A stretch of DNA of 64,000 bases from Chryseobacterium candidae (GTDB lineage Bacteria; Bacteroidota; Bacteroidia; Flavobacteriales; Weeksellaceae). The position numbers were made by a program, and so were the translations under genes. The notes under the pieces are model-generated. The model searched no databases. It saw nothing but the letters and a program-made list of their open reading frames with translations, and was not told the origin of the DNA. The stretch covers positions 124,001 through 188,000 of the forward strand of contig NZ_SDLV01000003.1 of assembly GCF_004916905.1 (NCBI RefSeq). Reading direction: 5' to 3'. Below, piece by piece: positions 32,737 through 40,753 of this stretch (position 1 is the stretch's first letter; each line of letters starts with the position of its first letter).

Positions 32737-33744
32737 TTAATGTTCATCTTCAGCAGAACACAATCCTACAATTGTATGGAAGGTATCGTGCACAGCAGTA
32801 AGAGATTTTGTAATATTTGCATCAGAATCTTTCTTCTTGATTTGTTTTTCAAGATTCTGACTATCTTTAAAAAGTTTTGCAATGGCTTCCTTTACACCTT
32901 TTTTATTAAATTCAGCAGGAATAGCCGAAGTTTGCAATGCTTTTGCTTTCGCTACCATCTCTCCTGCTCTGGTTTTTATCGGCTCAAGATTCCCTTCTTC
33001 TGCGGGATGAAAAGTCTGGGACATCACTTCATGAAAATCTTTCATTAAAGCCCAGTCATCAAACCTGCCTTTTTTTGCTTTAGTGGCTTGTTCGTATCTT
33101 TTACTGATCTCATTCCAGTTGGTAACATTCCAGATCGCGGTAAGATAATCTGCTCTTTTATTCTGATATTTTAAATAATAAGCATGCTCCCATACATCAA
33201 TTCCGAAGATTGGCGTTCCTTTTTCCTCCACTACATCCATCAAAGGATTATCCTGATTAGGAGTAGAGGAAACAAATAATTTTCCATCTTTCCCTACAGA
33301 AAGCCACGCCCATCCTGAACCGAAACGGTCTGCTCCTGCCTTCGCCATTTTTTCTTTAAAAGCATCCATACTTCCGAAAGCTTCGGTGATGGCTTTTGCT
33401 AATTTTGCTGAAGGCTGAGTGTTTTTCTGAGGCGTAAGAACCGTCCAGAACAATTCGTGGTTGTAATGTCCTCCTGCATTATTTCTTACTGCAGCAGGTA
33501 ATTTTGATACATTGGAAAGAATCTGAAACAACGTTTCTTTTTCCTGTGGAGTTCCTGCAATTGCTTTATTCAAATTGGCGGTGTAAGCTGCACCGTGTTT
33601 TGAGTAGTGAATTTCCATCGTTTGGGCATCAATATTCCCTTCCAGAGCATTATAAGCATATGGCAGAGGAGTCTGCTTAAACTGAGCCAGTGCAAACTGA
33701 GCCGCGAAAACTGCACTTAAAGCAGCTATTTTCATAATCTTCAT
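32737..33744 (-). CDS. Secreted Fe/Mn superoxide dismutase with extra C-terminal domain
   Basis: The 335-residue product has a signal peptide (ending FALAQ) and a complete Fe/Mn superoxide dismutase: metal ligands His46, His96 (GGHYNHELFW), Asp183 and His187 (FGIDVWEHAYYLKY). The dismutase part ends near residue 220. A further 110 residues form a helical, Lys-rich domain ending HDTFHTIVGLC, not part of normal enzymes (about 200 residues). Exported dismutases remove superoxide in the periplasm and make peroxide, which the nearby MbnH-type enzyme could use. ATG at 33735 is another possible start; longer frames upstream lack a signal peptide. Confidence 0.88.
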   Translation of the reverse strand: MKIMKIAALSAVFAAQFALAQFKQTPLPYAYNALEGNIDAQTMEIHYSKHGAAYTANLNKAIAGTPQEKETLFQILSNVSKLPAAVRNNAGGHYNHELFWTVLTPQKNTQPSAKLAKAITEAFGSMDAFKEKMAKAGADRFGSGWAWLSVGKDGKLFVSSTPNQDNPLMDVVEEKGTPIFGIDVWEHAYYLKYQNKRADYLTAIWNVTNWNEISKRYEQATKAKKGRFDDWALMKDFHEVMSQTFHPAEEGNLEPIKTRAGEMVAKAKALQTSAIPAEFNKKGVKEAIAKLFKDSQNLEKQIKKKDSDANITKSLTAVHDTFHTIVGLCSAEDEH

Positions 33745-33919
33745 AACTTTTTTGTTTATGGTTGAACAATGTTTTCTTTTAAAGATGGAAGCCGGGAGAT
33801 GGAGGCTGGAAGTAATAAATGTCATAACATCAATTTTTCAACTTCTAATTACCTTTACGTCAAAAATCATCAGAACTTCATAGGCCGAAAGTACTTCCTG
33901 CTTCCCTCTCTCATCTTCT

Positions 33920-34597
33920 CTATTTCAATAATTTCTTAATATCCTCAATCAGAATTTCTCTGTCGGGATGGTATTTTCCTGTAAGCACAGGTGTTTTACC
34001 TTCCGGATCTCCATAATTCAATCCTGAATAATACAGAATGGGCATATTTTCTTTATTGTATCTGCATCGGATATTTCCGTCCTGATCTACCAGAGCAATC
34101 ATTCCGCTATGATTCAGGCTTTCCCCTTCATCTTCTTTATCACCTACGTAGATATTAAACTGATCAGCAAGATTACCTATGTATGTACGGTCTCCTGTCA
34201 GGAAATGCCAGTTGGGAGATTTTGCACCAATTCTTTGCGCATGTTCTTTCAAAGCTGCAGGTGTATCATTTTCCGGATCAATACTGATAGAGATAATCCC
34301 GAAATCAGGATCATTAATCTGGCTCTGAATCGCTTTCATATTGGTATTCATCACCGGGCAGATGGTAGGACATTTGCTAAAGAAAAATTCTACCAGATAT
34401 ACCTTTCCCAACATATCCTTACTGGTGATCTTTTTACCATTCTGATCTGTAAGTTCAAAGTCCGGAACTTTCATCACCGTATAAAGGTTCTTTTTAAAAT
34501 ACCCCATTCCTACCCCGATTCCCAGGAAAAGCAATGCAAATACCACAATGGGTATAATCACTTTACTTTTATTATTGGTCTTCTTATTTTTGGGCAT
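33920..34597 (-). CDS. Sco-family copper chaperone
   Basis: The protein is anchored by one N-terminal membrane helix (KVIIPIVVFALLFLGIGVGM) and has a thioredoxin fold with the copper motif CPTICP and the distal His in NHSG, the full set for Cu binding. Sco proteins deliver copper to the Cu-A site of cytochrome oxidase or act as thiol redox proteins in the periplasm. It overlaps the end of the YHS gene by about 14 bp. The frame is open further upstream (ATG at 34624), which would only deepen the overlap. Confidence 0.86.
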   Translation of the reverse strand: MPKNKKTNNKSKVIIPIVVFALLFLGIGVGMGYFKKNLYTVMKVPDFELTDQNGKKITSKDMLGKVYLVEFFFSKCPTICPVMNTNMKAIQSQINDPDFGIISISIDPENDTPAALKEHAQRIGAKSPNWHFLTGDRTYIGNLADQFNIYVGDKEDEGESLNHSGMIALVDQDGNIRCRYNKENMPILYYSGLNYGDPEGKTPVLTGKYHPDREILIEDIKKLLK

Positions 34598-34859
34598 ATT
34601 TCTCGGGACTTTTTTTAAATTCATCTTTGCAGTACACACTGCAAAAACCGTACGTTTTATTTTTATATACCGCAGTATCTTTAAGAGATCCGGCTGTTTT
34701 CATGTGGCAGATAGGGTCTTCTTCATTCACTACCTGTACATTTTCTATTTTCTTTCCTGAAGTGTCCATATGGCTTGCATGCTTTACCTTAGGCGTTTCT
34801 TTTGCACACGACAGCAATGATATCGACAGCAAAGCAGTCGAAATAATGAGAGATTTCAT
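34584..34859 (-). CDS. YHS-domain lipoprotein (module 2)
   Basis: A 91-residue lipoprotein (lipobox LLSC at about residue 18) with a YHS domain: EEDPICHMKTAGSLKDTAVY and YGFCSVYCKDEFKKSPEKY. It is the paralogue of 31973-32218 with an added His-containing linker. It lies between the C-x-GKC protein (208 bp upstream) and the Sco gene, so the three probably act in copper handling in the periplasm. Confidence 0.82.
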   Translation of the reverse strand: MKSLIISTALLSISLLSCAKETPKVKHASHMDTSGKKIENVQVVNEEDPICHMKTAGSLKDTAVYKNKTYGFCSVYCKDEFKKSPEKYAQK

Positions 34860-35067
34860 TGTAATGTTAAATTAAAATTAATACTATTAAATAAAGTTAT
34901 GATATAATGCATAAGTGGAAAAAATACAGCATTTCTTAAGAAGAATTGATGCATTCTTTTTGCTTACATCAATTAATTTTAATTGCAAAATATTTCTTTA
35001 ACGGCTTATTAATAAAGACTTTTGAAAACCTTCATCTATTAAACTAAAGATATAGTTTGCAATACAA

Positions 35068-35430
35068 TTATATCAATGGAGGATGGAATATCCTTGAAAA
35101 GTATTCTGAAGAACGAAAATTAAAGTAGCCTGAATCGGGAATTTCAGTTAACAATTCCGAGTTTAGCTGAGAAAAGAAGGAGAGGATATCATGAGAAATA
35201 AAAACATCTAATCCTGCAATCTTTATGGTTTGGGAGCTGTTGGATTGTTTTTCTGTTTTTGCCAGTTCTTTTTTCACATAGCATTTTCCCTTACATGTTG
35301 ATTGTGGCACATTTCTGTTCTCACAAAGGTTTTTTACAATATAATCATAATTAACAGCATAGTTTACCAATGGCAAAACGGGACGCAATGCAACGGTAAA
35401 AATGATGAATATGGAAATGAATAACCTCAA
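35068..35430 (-). CDS. Small membrane-start protein with C-x-GKC motif (module 2)
   Basis: The 120-residue paralogue of 32267-32635: ISIFIIFTVALRPVLPLVNY, LCENR, CKGKCYVKKEL and the end FHPPLI. Family not recognised. The longest frame begins with TTG. A -7 box TATATTTG is seen 18 bp before it, so the TTG start is acceptable. Position before a YHS protein repeats the arrangement of module 1. Confidence 0.6.
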   Translation of the reverse strand: MRLFISIFIIFTVALRPVLPLVNYAVNYDYIVKNLCENRNVPQSTCKGKCYVKKELAKTEKQSNSSQTIKIAGLDVFISHDILSFFSQLNSELLTEIPDSGYFNFRSSEYFSRIFHPPLI

Positions 35431-35448
35431 CGATTCTGTTCTCTGTTA

Positions 35449-35456
35449 CAAATATA
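35449..35456 (-). promoter_or_regulatory. Putative -7 box of module 2
   Basis: TATATTTG on the minus strand fits TAnnTTTG, 18 bp before the TTG start at 35430. No clear TTG at the -33 position. Confidence 0.4.
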
Positions 35457-35571
35457 CTACTTCAAAATTGTTTTATGACAGATTTATGATGAATGTCATT
35501 GGAAAATTTTTATCTGTTACCGTCAAAATTTACAAAACTGTGGCTGTTACTATCATCCTATTATCCCGAAC

Positions 35572-35666
35572 TTTGAGCAGGACCAAATCCGATAAATTTA
35601 GTTCTTTATATACAGTTTAATCTTGTTGATAAGAGCTTTGCTGATATTGTTGGCAGAGCTTTTTTA
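35572..35666 (+). other. Possible short transcript (promoter plus terminator)
   Basis: TTTG (35572-35575) and TAAATTTA (35593-35600, last base off consensus) could form a promoter, and AGCTTTGC (35634-35641) pairs with GCAGAGCT (35653-35660) before six T. This frames about 60 nt with no ORF. The rest of the 35431-36011 gap shows nothing else but the terminator at its end. Confidence 0.25.
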
Positions 35667-35942
35667 TTTTCTGTTCGTTGGAAATCACAAAGACGCAGTT
35701 TTTTTTTAAATATTCCCTGTATCAAGGCGCGAGGATTTTATCTCTGATAAAATTGCAATACTGTTTTGATTAATCTCTCTAATTAGAGGAGATTTGTTTT
35801 TGCAGAGATTACTAATCGGAATGACAAACCGGGTGTATCATTTTTATACTAAATGCAATTATCAGTTATAGTTTATACGAAAGTAAAGGCAGTCTCTTTG
35901 TCACTCCGCAGGAGTCTCAATAGCATAATATAGAGTTTAAAA

Positions 35943-35975
35943 CAAAAGCCCTGCTGAAAATTCAGCAGAGCTTTT
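35943..35975 (-). terminator. Terminator of the P-type ATPase gene
   Basis: AAAAGC and CTGCTGA pair with TCAGCAG and GCTTTT across one mismatch; T runs follow on both strands, so it can act in both directions. Confidence 0.7.
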
Positions 35976-36011
35976 ATTGAATATAATTGAGTTGTGTTTA
36001 TTATTTGCTTG

Positions 36012-37985
36012 TTAAAATTTCATTCTTTGGATTCTCACCGCATTTAAAATAGCCAGCAATGCAACTCCTACATCTGCAAACACAGCTTCCCACATGGTTG
36101 CAAGACCTCCTGCCCCAAGAATAAGAACAACAGCTTTTACAGCAAAGGCAAGTACAATATTCTGCCAAACGATCTTTTTCGTTTGTTTCCCGATATTGAT
36201 TGCCATTGGGATTTTGCTTGGTTTATCATCCTGAATAACTACATCGGCCGTTTCAATAGTAGCATCACTTCCTAAGCCTCCCATTGCAATTCCTACATCA
36301 CTTAAAGCCACTACGGGAGCATCATTTACTCCGTCTCCTACGAAAGCTACAGTCTGGTTTTTAGCTTTGATTTCTTTAACCTTGTTCACTTTATCTTCAG
36401 GCAGCAGATCTCCGAACGCATTGTCAATTCCCAGCTGATCTGCTACATATTTCACAACAGTACCTTTATCACCGCTCAGCATGGTTGCTTTCACATTCAT
36501 TTTATGCAGGTTATCTACTGTTTCTTTGGCATCTTCTTTTATGCTGTCTGCAATCGTGATATATCCTGCAAATTTGTTGTCATAAGCCACTGCAATCACG
36601 GTGTACACTATATTGGCGTGGTTGATATCATAACTGATGTTGAATTTATCCATCAGCTTAAAGTTTCCTGCCAAAAGGTCTTTTCCGTTAACCATTGCTT
36701 TTAATCCATGGCCGGCAATTTCTTCTACATTTTCTAAAGGAATAGCGTGATTGATCTCTCCTGCATAATTATGAATAGCCGTTGCCACCGGATGGGTACT
36801 TTTACTTTCGAGGGCATTGACCAGCTGAAGGATTTCTTCTTTGTTAAATTCAGGGCTTATGCTTACTTCCTGAACTTTGAATACACCTTCTGTCATCGTT
36901 CCGGTTTTATCCATCACAACATTCTGAATTTCTGCAATGCTGTCCAGAAAGTTACTTCCCTTGAATAAAATTCCATTCCGGCTTGCCGCTCCGATTCCTC
37001 CGAAATATCCTAGAGGAATTGAGATCACCAGGGCACAAGGACAGGAAATCACAAGGAATATCAATGCTCTGTACACCCAGTCTCTGAACTGATAATCGCT
37101 CACAAAGAAATACGGCAGTAAACAGATTCCTATGGCAAGAAATACTACGATAGGCGTGTATACTTTCGCAAATTTTCTGATGAACAGTTCTGTAGGAGCT
37201 TTTTGAGCCGTAGCATTCTGAACGAGTTCCAGGATTTTACTCAGTTTACTGTCTTCATAGGCTGTATTTACTTTAACCAAAGCAATACTGTTCATATTGA
37301 TCATCCCGGCAAGAACCGCTTCGCCTTTATTTTTGGTATCAGGTTTACTTTCTCCTGTTAAAGCGGCTGTATTGAATGAAGCCGAGTCTGAAAGCAATTC
37401 TCCATCCAGCGCCAGTTTTTCTCCGGGTTTCAGCTGTATAATGTCTCCAATTTTAGCCTCTTTGGCTTTCATGGTTTTTGGCTGATTATTGACCATAACC
37501 GTTACCTCATCAGGACGTTGATCCAATAAAGCTTTTATATTTCCTTTGGCTCTGGTAACTGCCATAGACTGAAATACCTCTCCTACGGCATAGAATAGCA
37601 TTACTGCAACTCCTTCAGGATATTCTCCGATGGCAAAAGCACCAATGGTTGCAATACTCATCAGAAAGAATTCTGAGAATACATCTCCTTTGATGATACT
37701 TTTATACGCATCCTTTAATACAGGAAATCCCACAGGAATATATGCAGCCAGGAACCAGACTAAACGTACCCAGCCTGTAAACCATATGGGTTTTATATAG
37801 TTGTCAAAGGCAATTCCCAATAATAAAACTACAAAAGAGATAATAGCCGGAAGAAACATCTGAAAGACCGTCTGATCTCCGGAGTTGTGAGAGTGATCAT
37901 GGTCATGTCCGTCTCCTTCTGCATGATGATGTTTGTGCCCTTTTGTATCTGGTTTTCCCGGGGTTGTACTACAGCATTTATCCAT
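36012..37985 (-). CDS. Heavy-metal P-type ATPase (Zn/Cd/Co-type)
   Basis: The 657-residue transporter has the P1B-ATPase plan: six to eight membrane helices, the CPC motif (SCPCALV), the phosphorylation site DKTGT and the hinge GDGVNDAPV. The N-terminus is short, with a Cys pair (DKCCST) and a His-rich tail (HKHHHAEGDGHDHDHSHN) in place of a full ferredoxin-like domain. The CPC motif and His-rich start fit zinc, cadmium or cobalt export; copper cannot be ruled out. The gene has its own promoter with an operator palindrome and lies next to a Fur-family gene. Confidence 0.88.
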   Translation of the reverse strand: MDKCCSTTPGKPDTKGHKHHHAEGDGHDHDHSHNSGDQTVFQMFLPAIISFVVLLLGIAFDNYIKPIWFTGWVRLVWFLAAYIPVGFPVLKDAYKSIIKGDVFSEFFLMSIATIGAFAIGEYPEGVAVMLFYAVGEVFQSMAVTRAKGNIKALLDQRPDEVTVMVNNQPKTMKAKEAKIGDIIQLKPGEKLALDGELLSDSASFNTAALTGESKPDTKNKGEAVLAGMINMNSIALVKVNTAYEDSKLSKILELVQNATAQKAPTELFIRKFAKVYTPIVVFLAIGICLLPYFFVSDYQFRDWVYRALIFLVISCPCALVISIPLGYFGGIGAASRNGILFKGSNFLDSIAEIQNVVMDKTGTMTEGVFKVQEVSISPEFNKEEILQLVNALESKSTHPVATAIHNYAGEINHAIPLENVEEIAGHGLKAMVNGKDLLAGNFKLMDKFNISYDINHANIVYTVIAVAYDNKFAGYITIADSIKEDAKETVDNLHKMNVKATMLSGDKGTVVKYVADQLGIDNAFGDLLPEDKVNKVKEIKAKNQTVAFVGDGVNDAPVVALSDVGIAMGGLGSDATIETADVVIQDDKPSKIPMAINIGKQTKKIVWQNIVLAFAVKAVVLILGAGGLATMWEAVFADVGVALLAILNAVRIQRMKF

Positions 37986-38002
37986 AACTGAATATTTTTA
38001 TA

Positions 38003-38038
38003 CAAATGTAAAGATGAGACTGATGCAATGCTATTGCA
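38003..38038 (-). promoter_or_regulatory. ATPase promoter with TGCAAT-N3-ATTGCA operator
   Basis: The -7 box TACATTTG is at 38003-38010 (minus strand). A perfect 6-3-6 palindrome lies at 38024-38038, 13 bp upstream, covering the -33 region and overlapping the end of the Fur-family gene. The same palindrome at the same distance is found before the CzcA gene (45171-45206). It is a likely binding site for the Fur-family regulator. Confidence 0.65.
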
Positions 38039-38450
38039 AACTTTCAAGACAGTTTTCACAGATTCCTTTGGCAAACAATCTTATTTCGTCAATCCTGAAA
38101 TTGGTCTGGATATTTTCAGGGAAGGAAATATCTTCTTTGCAGGTAGTCTGCTTGCATATTTTACAGTAAAAATGCAGATGCCAGTCTTTGTGTGTCTTTT
38201 CATCACAATCATCTTCGCAGAGTTTGTATTTTGTGGTTGTATTTTCCTGGATGCTGTGAACAATTCCTTTTTCTTCAAAGGTTTTCAGTGTTCTGTAGAT
38301 GGTGATTCTATCAGCATTTTCAAAATGATTTTCTATTTCAGAAAGGGATAAAGCCGCTTCCTGAGAGCTTAAGAAATCATATACCAGAATCCTCATACTG
38401 GTAGGTTTGGTATTTTTATCAATGAGTTTGTGTTCTATATCTTTTTTCAT
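38031..38450 (-). CDS. Fur-family metal-sensing regulator
   Basis: A 139-residue Fur-family protein: winged helix-turn-helix at about 20-80 (LSLSEIENHFENADRITIYR) and a dimer/metal domain with HLHFYCKICKQTTC and GICENC, whose CxxC pairs hold the structural zinc. It could be a Zur- or Fur-like repressor. It lies between the bestrophin-like gene and the P-type ATPase on one strand, and shared palindromes in front of both efflux systems suggest that it controls them. Which metal it senses cannot be read from sequence. Confidence 0.85.
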   Translation of the reverse strand: MKKDIEHKLIDKNTKPTSMRILVYDFLSSQEAALSLSEIENHFENADRITIYRTLKTFEEKGIVHSIQENTTTKYKLCEDDCDEKTHKDWHLHFYCKICKQTTCKEDISFPENIQTNFRIDEIRLFAKGICENCLESLQ

Positions 38451-38462
38451 ATTTACAAATTA

Positions 38463-39344
38463 TTACATTTCATAGTACAATGTATTTTCTTTTTTGGAAG
38501 GGACATTCTGTTCGCCAATCATCTGTCTGATATTGATTTCTATGGTCTGCGCCAGAGAAGTCATTGGGGTATCTACCGGACCATTTTCAAACGGATCCTG
38601 CATGATGATGGATGTTTTCTCAATGGCAATGAATGTCACCGGAACCAGGAAAGTAATGGCAATTTCTACCATCAGCTGAGAATCATCAAGTCCAAACGGA
38701 AGAATGGCTGCAAAAACATAGATCAGAATATGTACTAAAACACTATAAGAGCGTGGAAAAACGGTATTCTTCAGTCTTTCACATTTCCCCATACTGTCGC
38801 ATAATCTTGTGATGATATCATTCAGCTGCATCTGCTGGAAATCCGTCAGTCCTTTGGAGGCAGCAATTTCTTTCACCTGTCTGGAGTGTTCGTCCAGAAT
38901 TGCATTGGGAATATTGGCTCCTTTAATCTGATGTTGATCCAGATATTGCTGAACTTTTTCAGAAAACGAAAGTTTTCTCAGTGATTCTCCAAGGGCATAG
39001 GTCCAGATAATCTGTCTTTCGGCAAAATCTTTTATTGCTTTATCATCTCCGGCAGGCATAAACTGAATAACCAGTCTCACAAAAGTTCTGGAATCGTTGA
39101 CAACGGCTCCCCAAACGGTTCTGGCTTCCCACCATCTTTCATAGGACTGAGAGGTACGGAATGCCAGCAGCAATGATACTGCTGTTCCCAGCAATGCAGG
39201 AATATTCAATGGCAGAGAGATCTTGCGAAACCATGGTAGCTCGTCCAGAAGTCCAATGGCTATGGCAAATATTCCGATCAACAGAATTTGGGTTTTTATT
39301 TCACGGATGAAATACCAGACTGATATTTTTTTGTTTAATAACAT
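38463..39344 (-). CDS. Bestrophin-like membrane protein
   Basis: The 293-residue protein has the bestrophin/RFP-TM pattern: N-terminal helices, the conserved RTSQSYERWWEAR segment, and late hydrophobic helices (LVHILIYVFAAILPFGL; EIAITFLVPVTFIAIEKTS). Bacterial bestrophins form pentameric anion or cation channels. It is 12 bp upstream of the Fur-family gene, so it may belong to the metal-stress operon. Confidence 0.8.
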   Translation of the reverse strand: MLLNKKISVWYFIREIKTQILLIGIFAIAIGLLDELPWFRKISLPLNIPALLGTAVSLLLAFRTSQSYERWWEARTVWGAVVNDSRTFVRLVIQFMPAGDDKAIKDFAERQIIWTYALGESLRKLSFSEKVQQYLDQHQIKGANIPNAILDEHSRQVKEIAASKGLTDFQQMQLNDIITRLCDSMGKCERLKNTVFPRSYSVLVHILIYVFAAILPFGLDDSQLMVEIAITFLVPVTFIAIEKTSIIMQDPFENGPVDTPMTSLAQTIEINIRQMIGEQNVPSKKENTLYYEM

Positions 39345-39477
39345 AATCAGGTCATTTATTAAAAATTCGGTGAGATAATCTTTTCTTTTTTTCTGCCGTT
39401 TTTATTCAATAAAAATTCCGTAAACAGCTCTAATGTAAGGATAAAAATCGACATTTTACTGGTTTCAATGGCTTTCA

Positions 39478-40707
39478 TTAATGTTCGTGTTCTCCTGAAT
39501 TCACCAGTTTTGCATTCACGAAAAATGCTCCTTTTACTACTATTTTTGCATGGTCAGGAATATTTCCTACCGGAGTTACGGCAGTATATCCCATATCGGA
39601 AGTTCCTTTTACCACTTCTATTTTCTCAAAATTTAAGGTTTTCGGATGTGGTTTGCCTTTTTCTTCATGTTCTTCTTCCCCTTTTTTATCGGTCTGAACA
39701 AACACAAAATATTTCCCGTCTGCTTCTACAATAGCCTCTGTAGGCACTGCAGGTGTGGTACTTTTATCAAGGCTTACAATTCCGGTGATATTCATTCCGT
39801 CAATCAGTCCGGATTTGTTTCCAATTACTTCGCAATGCATAGAAATGGTTTTGCTTTCGTTTTCAAAAGAAGATCCGATGCTGTAAATTCTTGCATCATA
39901 TTCGGTTTCCGGATTGTTGGTCAGTTTAAAATGAACAATCTGTCCTACTCTCATTTTAGGAAGATCTTTTTCAAACACCTGAAGGTCGAGATGAATGGAG
40001 CCGTTATCAATCACTGTAGCAACGGGAGAAGAGATATCCACATAACTTCCGATCTGTGCGGTAATACTGCTGATCGTTCCGCTGATAGGGGCAGTGATCA
40101 CCAAACCGGATTTCATATTTCCATTGCTTACTTTTCCAGGGCTTATTCCCATCATCTGAAGCTGTTTTAAAAGGGATGCTCTTTTTGTTCTTAAGGTTTT
40201 AAGTTCCGCATCGGCACTCTGAAGATTTTTCTTCGCCCCTGCATCATTATCAAAAAGTTCTCTCTGTCTTCTGTATTCCTGCTCTGCATAAGTAATTCTG
40301 CTGTTGGTCGTCAGGTAATCTTCCTGAAGCCGGATATATTCCGGGTTGGCAATGGTAGCAATCACCTGCCCTTTCTTCACGATACTTCCTACCTGAATAT
40401 TGATGGTTTTGATGATTCCTCCATACAGCGAAGTAATGGTTGCTTTATTGCTGTTCGGTACGCTCAGCAAACCATTTGCTTTTATCGTTGATGTCAGCTC
40501 TTTCATTTCCACAGTTCCTAAAGCCACTCCTACAGACTTCATCTGCACTTCCGTAAGAGAAGCTATAGTTTGTGGAGCTTCTTCATGAGTCTTCTCTTTC
40601 TGTTCTGTTTTTTCAGGAGCTTTTTCTTCCGAAGCTTCTTTTTTTCCACAGCTTGTTAATAACATTGAGAACAAGATAATGGGTATGATATTATATTTGA
40701 GTTTCAT
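39478..40707 (-). CDS. CzcB/CusB-type RND adaptor lipoprotein
   Basis: A periplasmic adaptor with lipobox LLTSC and a long Lys/Glu-rich linker, then a barrel-sandwich hybrid (INIQVGSIVKKGQVIATI), a coiled-coil hairpin (ITYAEQEYRRQRELFDNDAG) and a second lipoyl half (VITAPISGTISSITAQIG). It joins the RND pump to the outer-membrane channel. A His/Glu-rich stretch (KKGEEEHEEKGKPHPKTLNF) and the end GEHEH could bind metal. It follows the CzcA gene by 46 bp from the chosen ATG; longer frames upstream would drop the lipoprotein signal. Confidence 0.85.
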   Translation of the reverse strand: MKLKYNIIPIILFSMLLTSCGKKEASEEKAPEKTEQKEKTHEEAPQTIASLTEVQMKSVGVALGTVEMKELTSTIKANGLLSVPNSNKATITSLYGGIIKTINIQVGSIVKKGQVIATIANPEYIRLQEDYLTTNSRITYAEQEYRRQRELFDNDAGAKKNLQSADAELKTLRTKRASLLKQLQMMGISPGKVSNGNMKSGLVITAPISGTISSITAQIGSYVDISSPVATVIDNGSIHLDLQVFEKDLPKMRVGQIVHFKLTNNPETEYDARIYSIGSSFENESKTISMHCEVIGNKSGLIDGMNITGIVSLDKSTTPAVPTEAIVEADGKYFVFVQTDKKGEEEHEEKGKPHPKTLNFEKIEVVKGTSDMGYTAVTPVGNIPDHAKIVVKGAFFVNAKLVNSGEHEH

Positions 40708-40753
40708 ATCTGAGAATGTATTTTGTGTGATGCTGTATTTCAACACTTTCATA

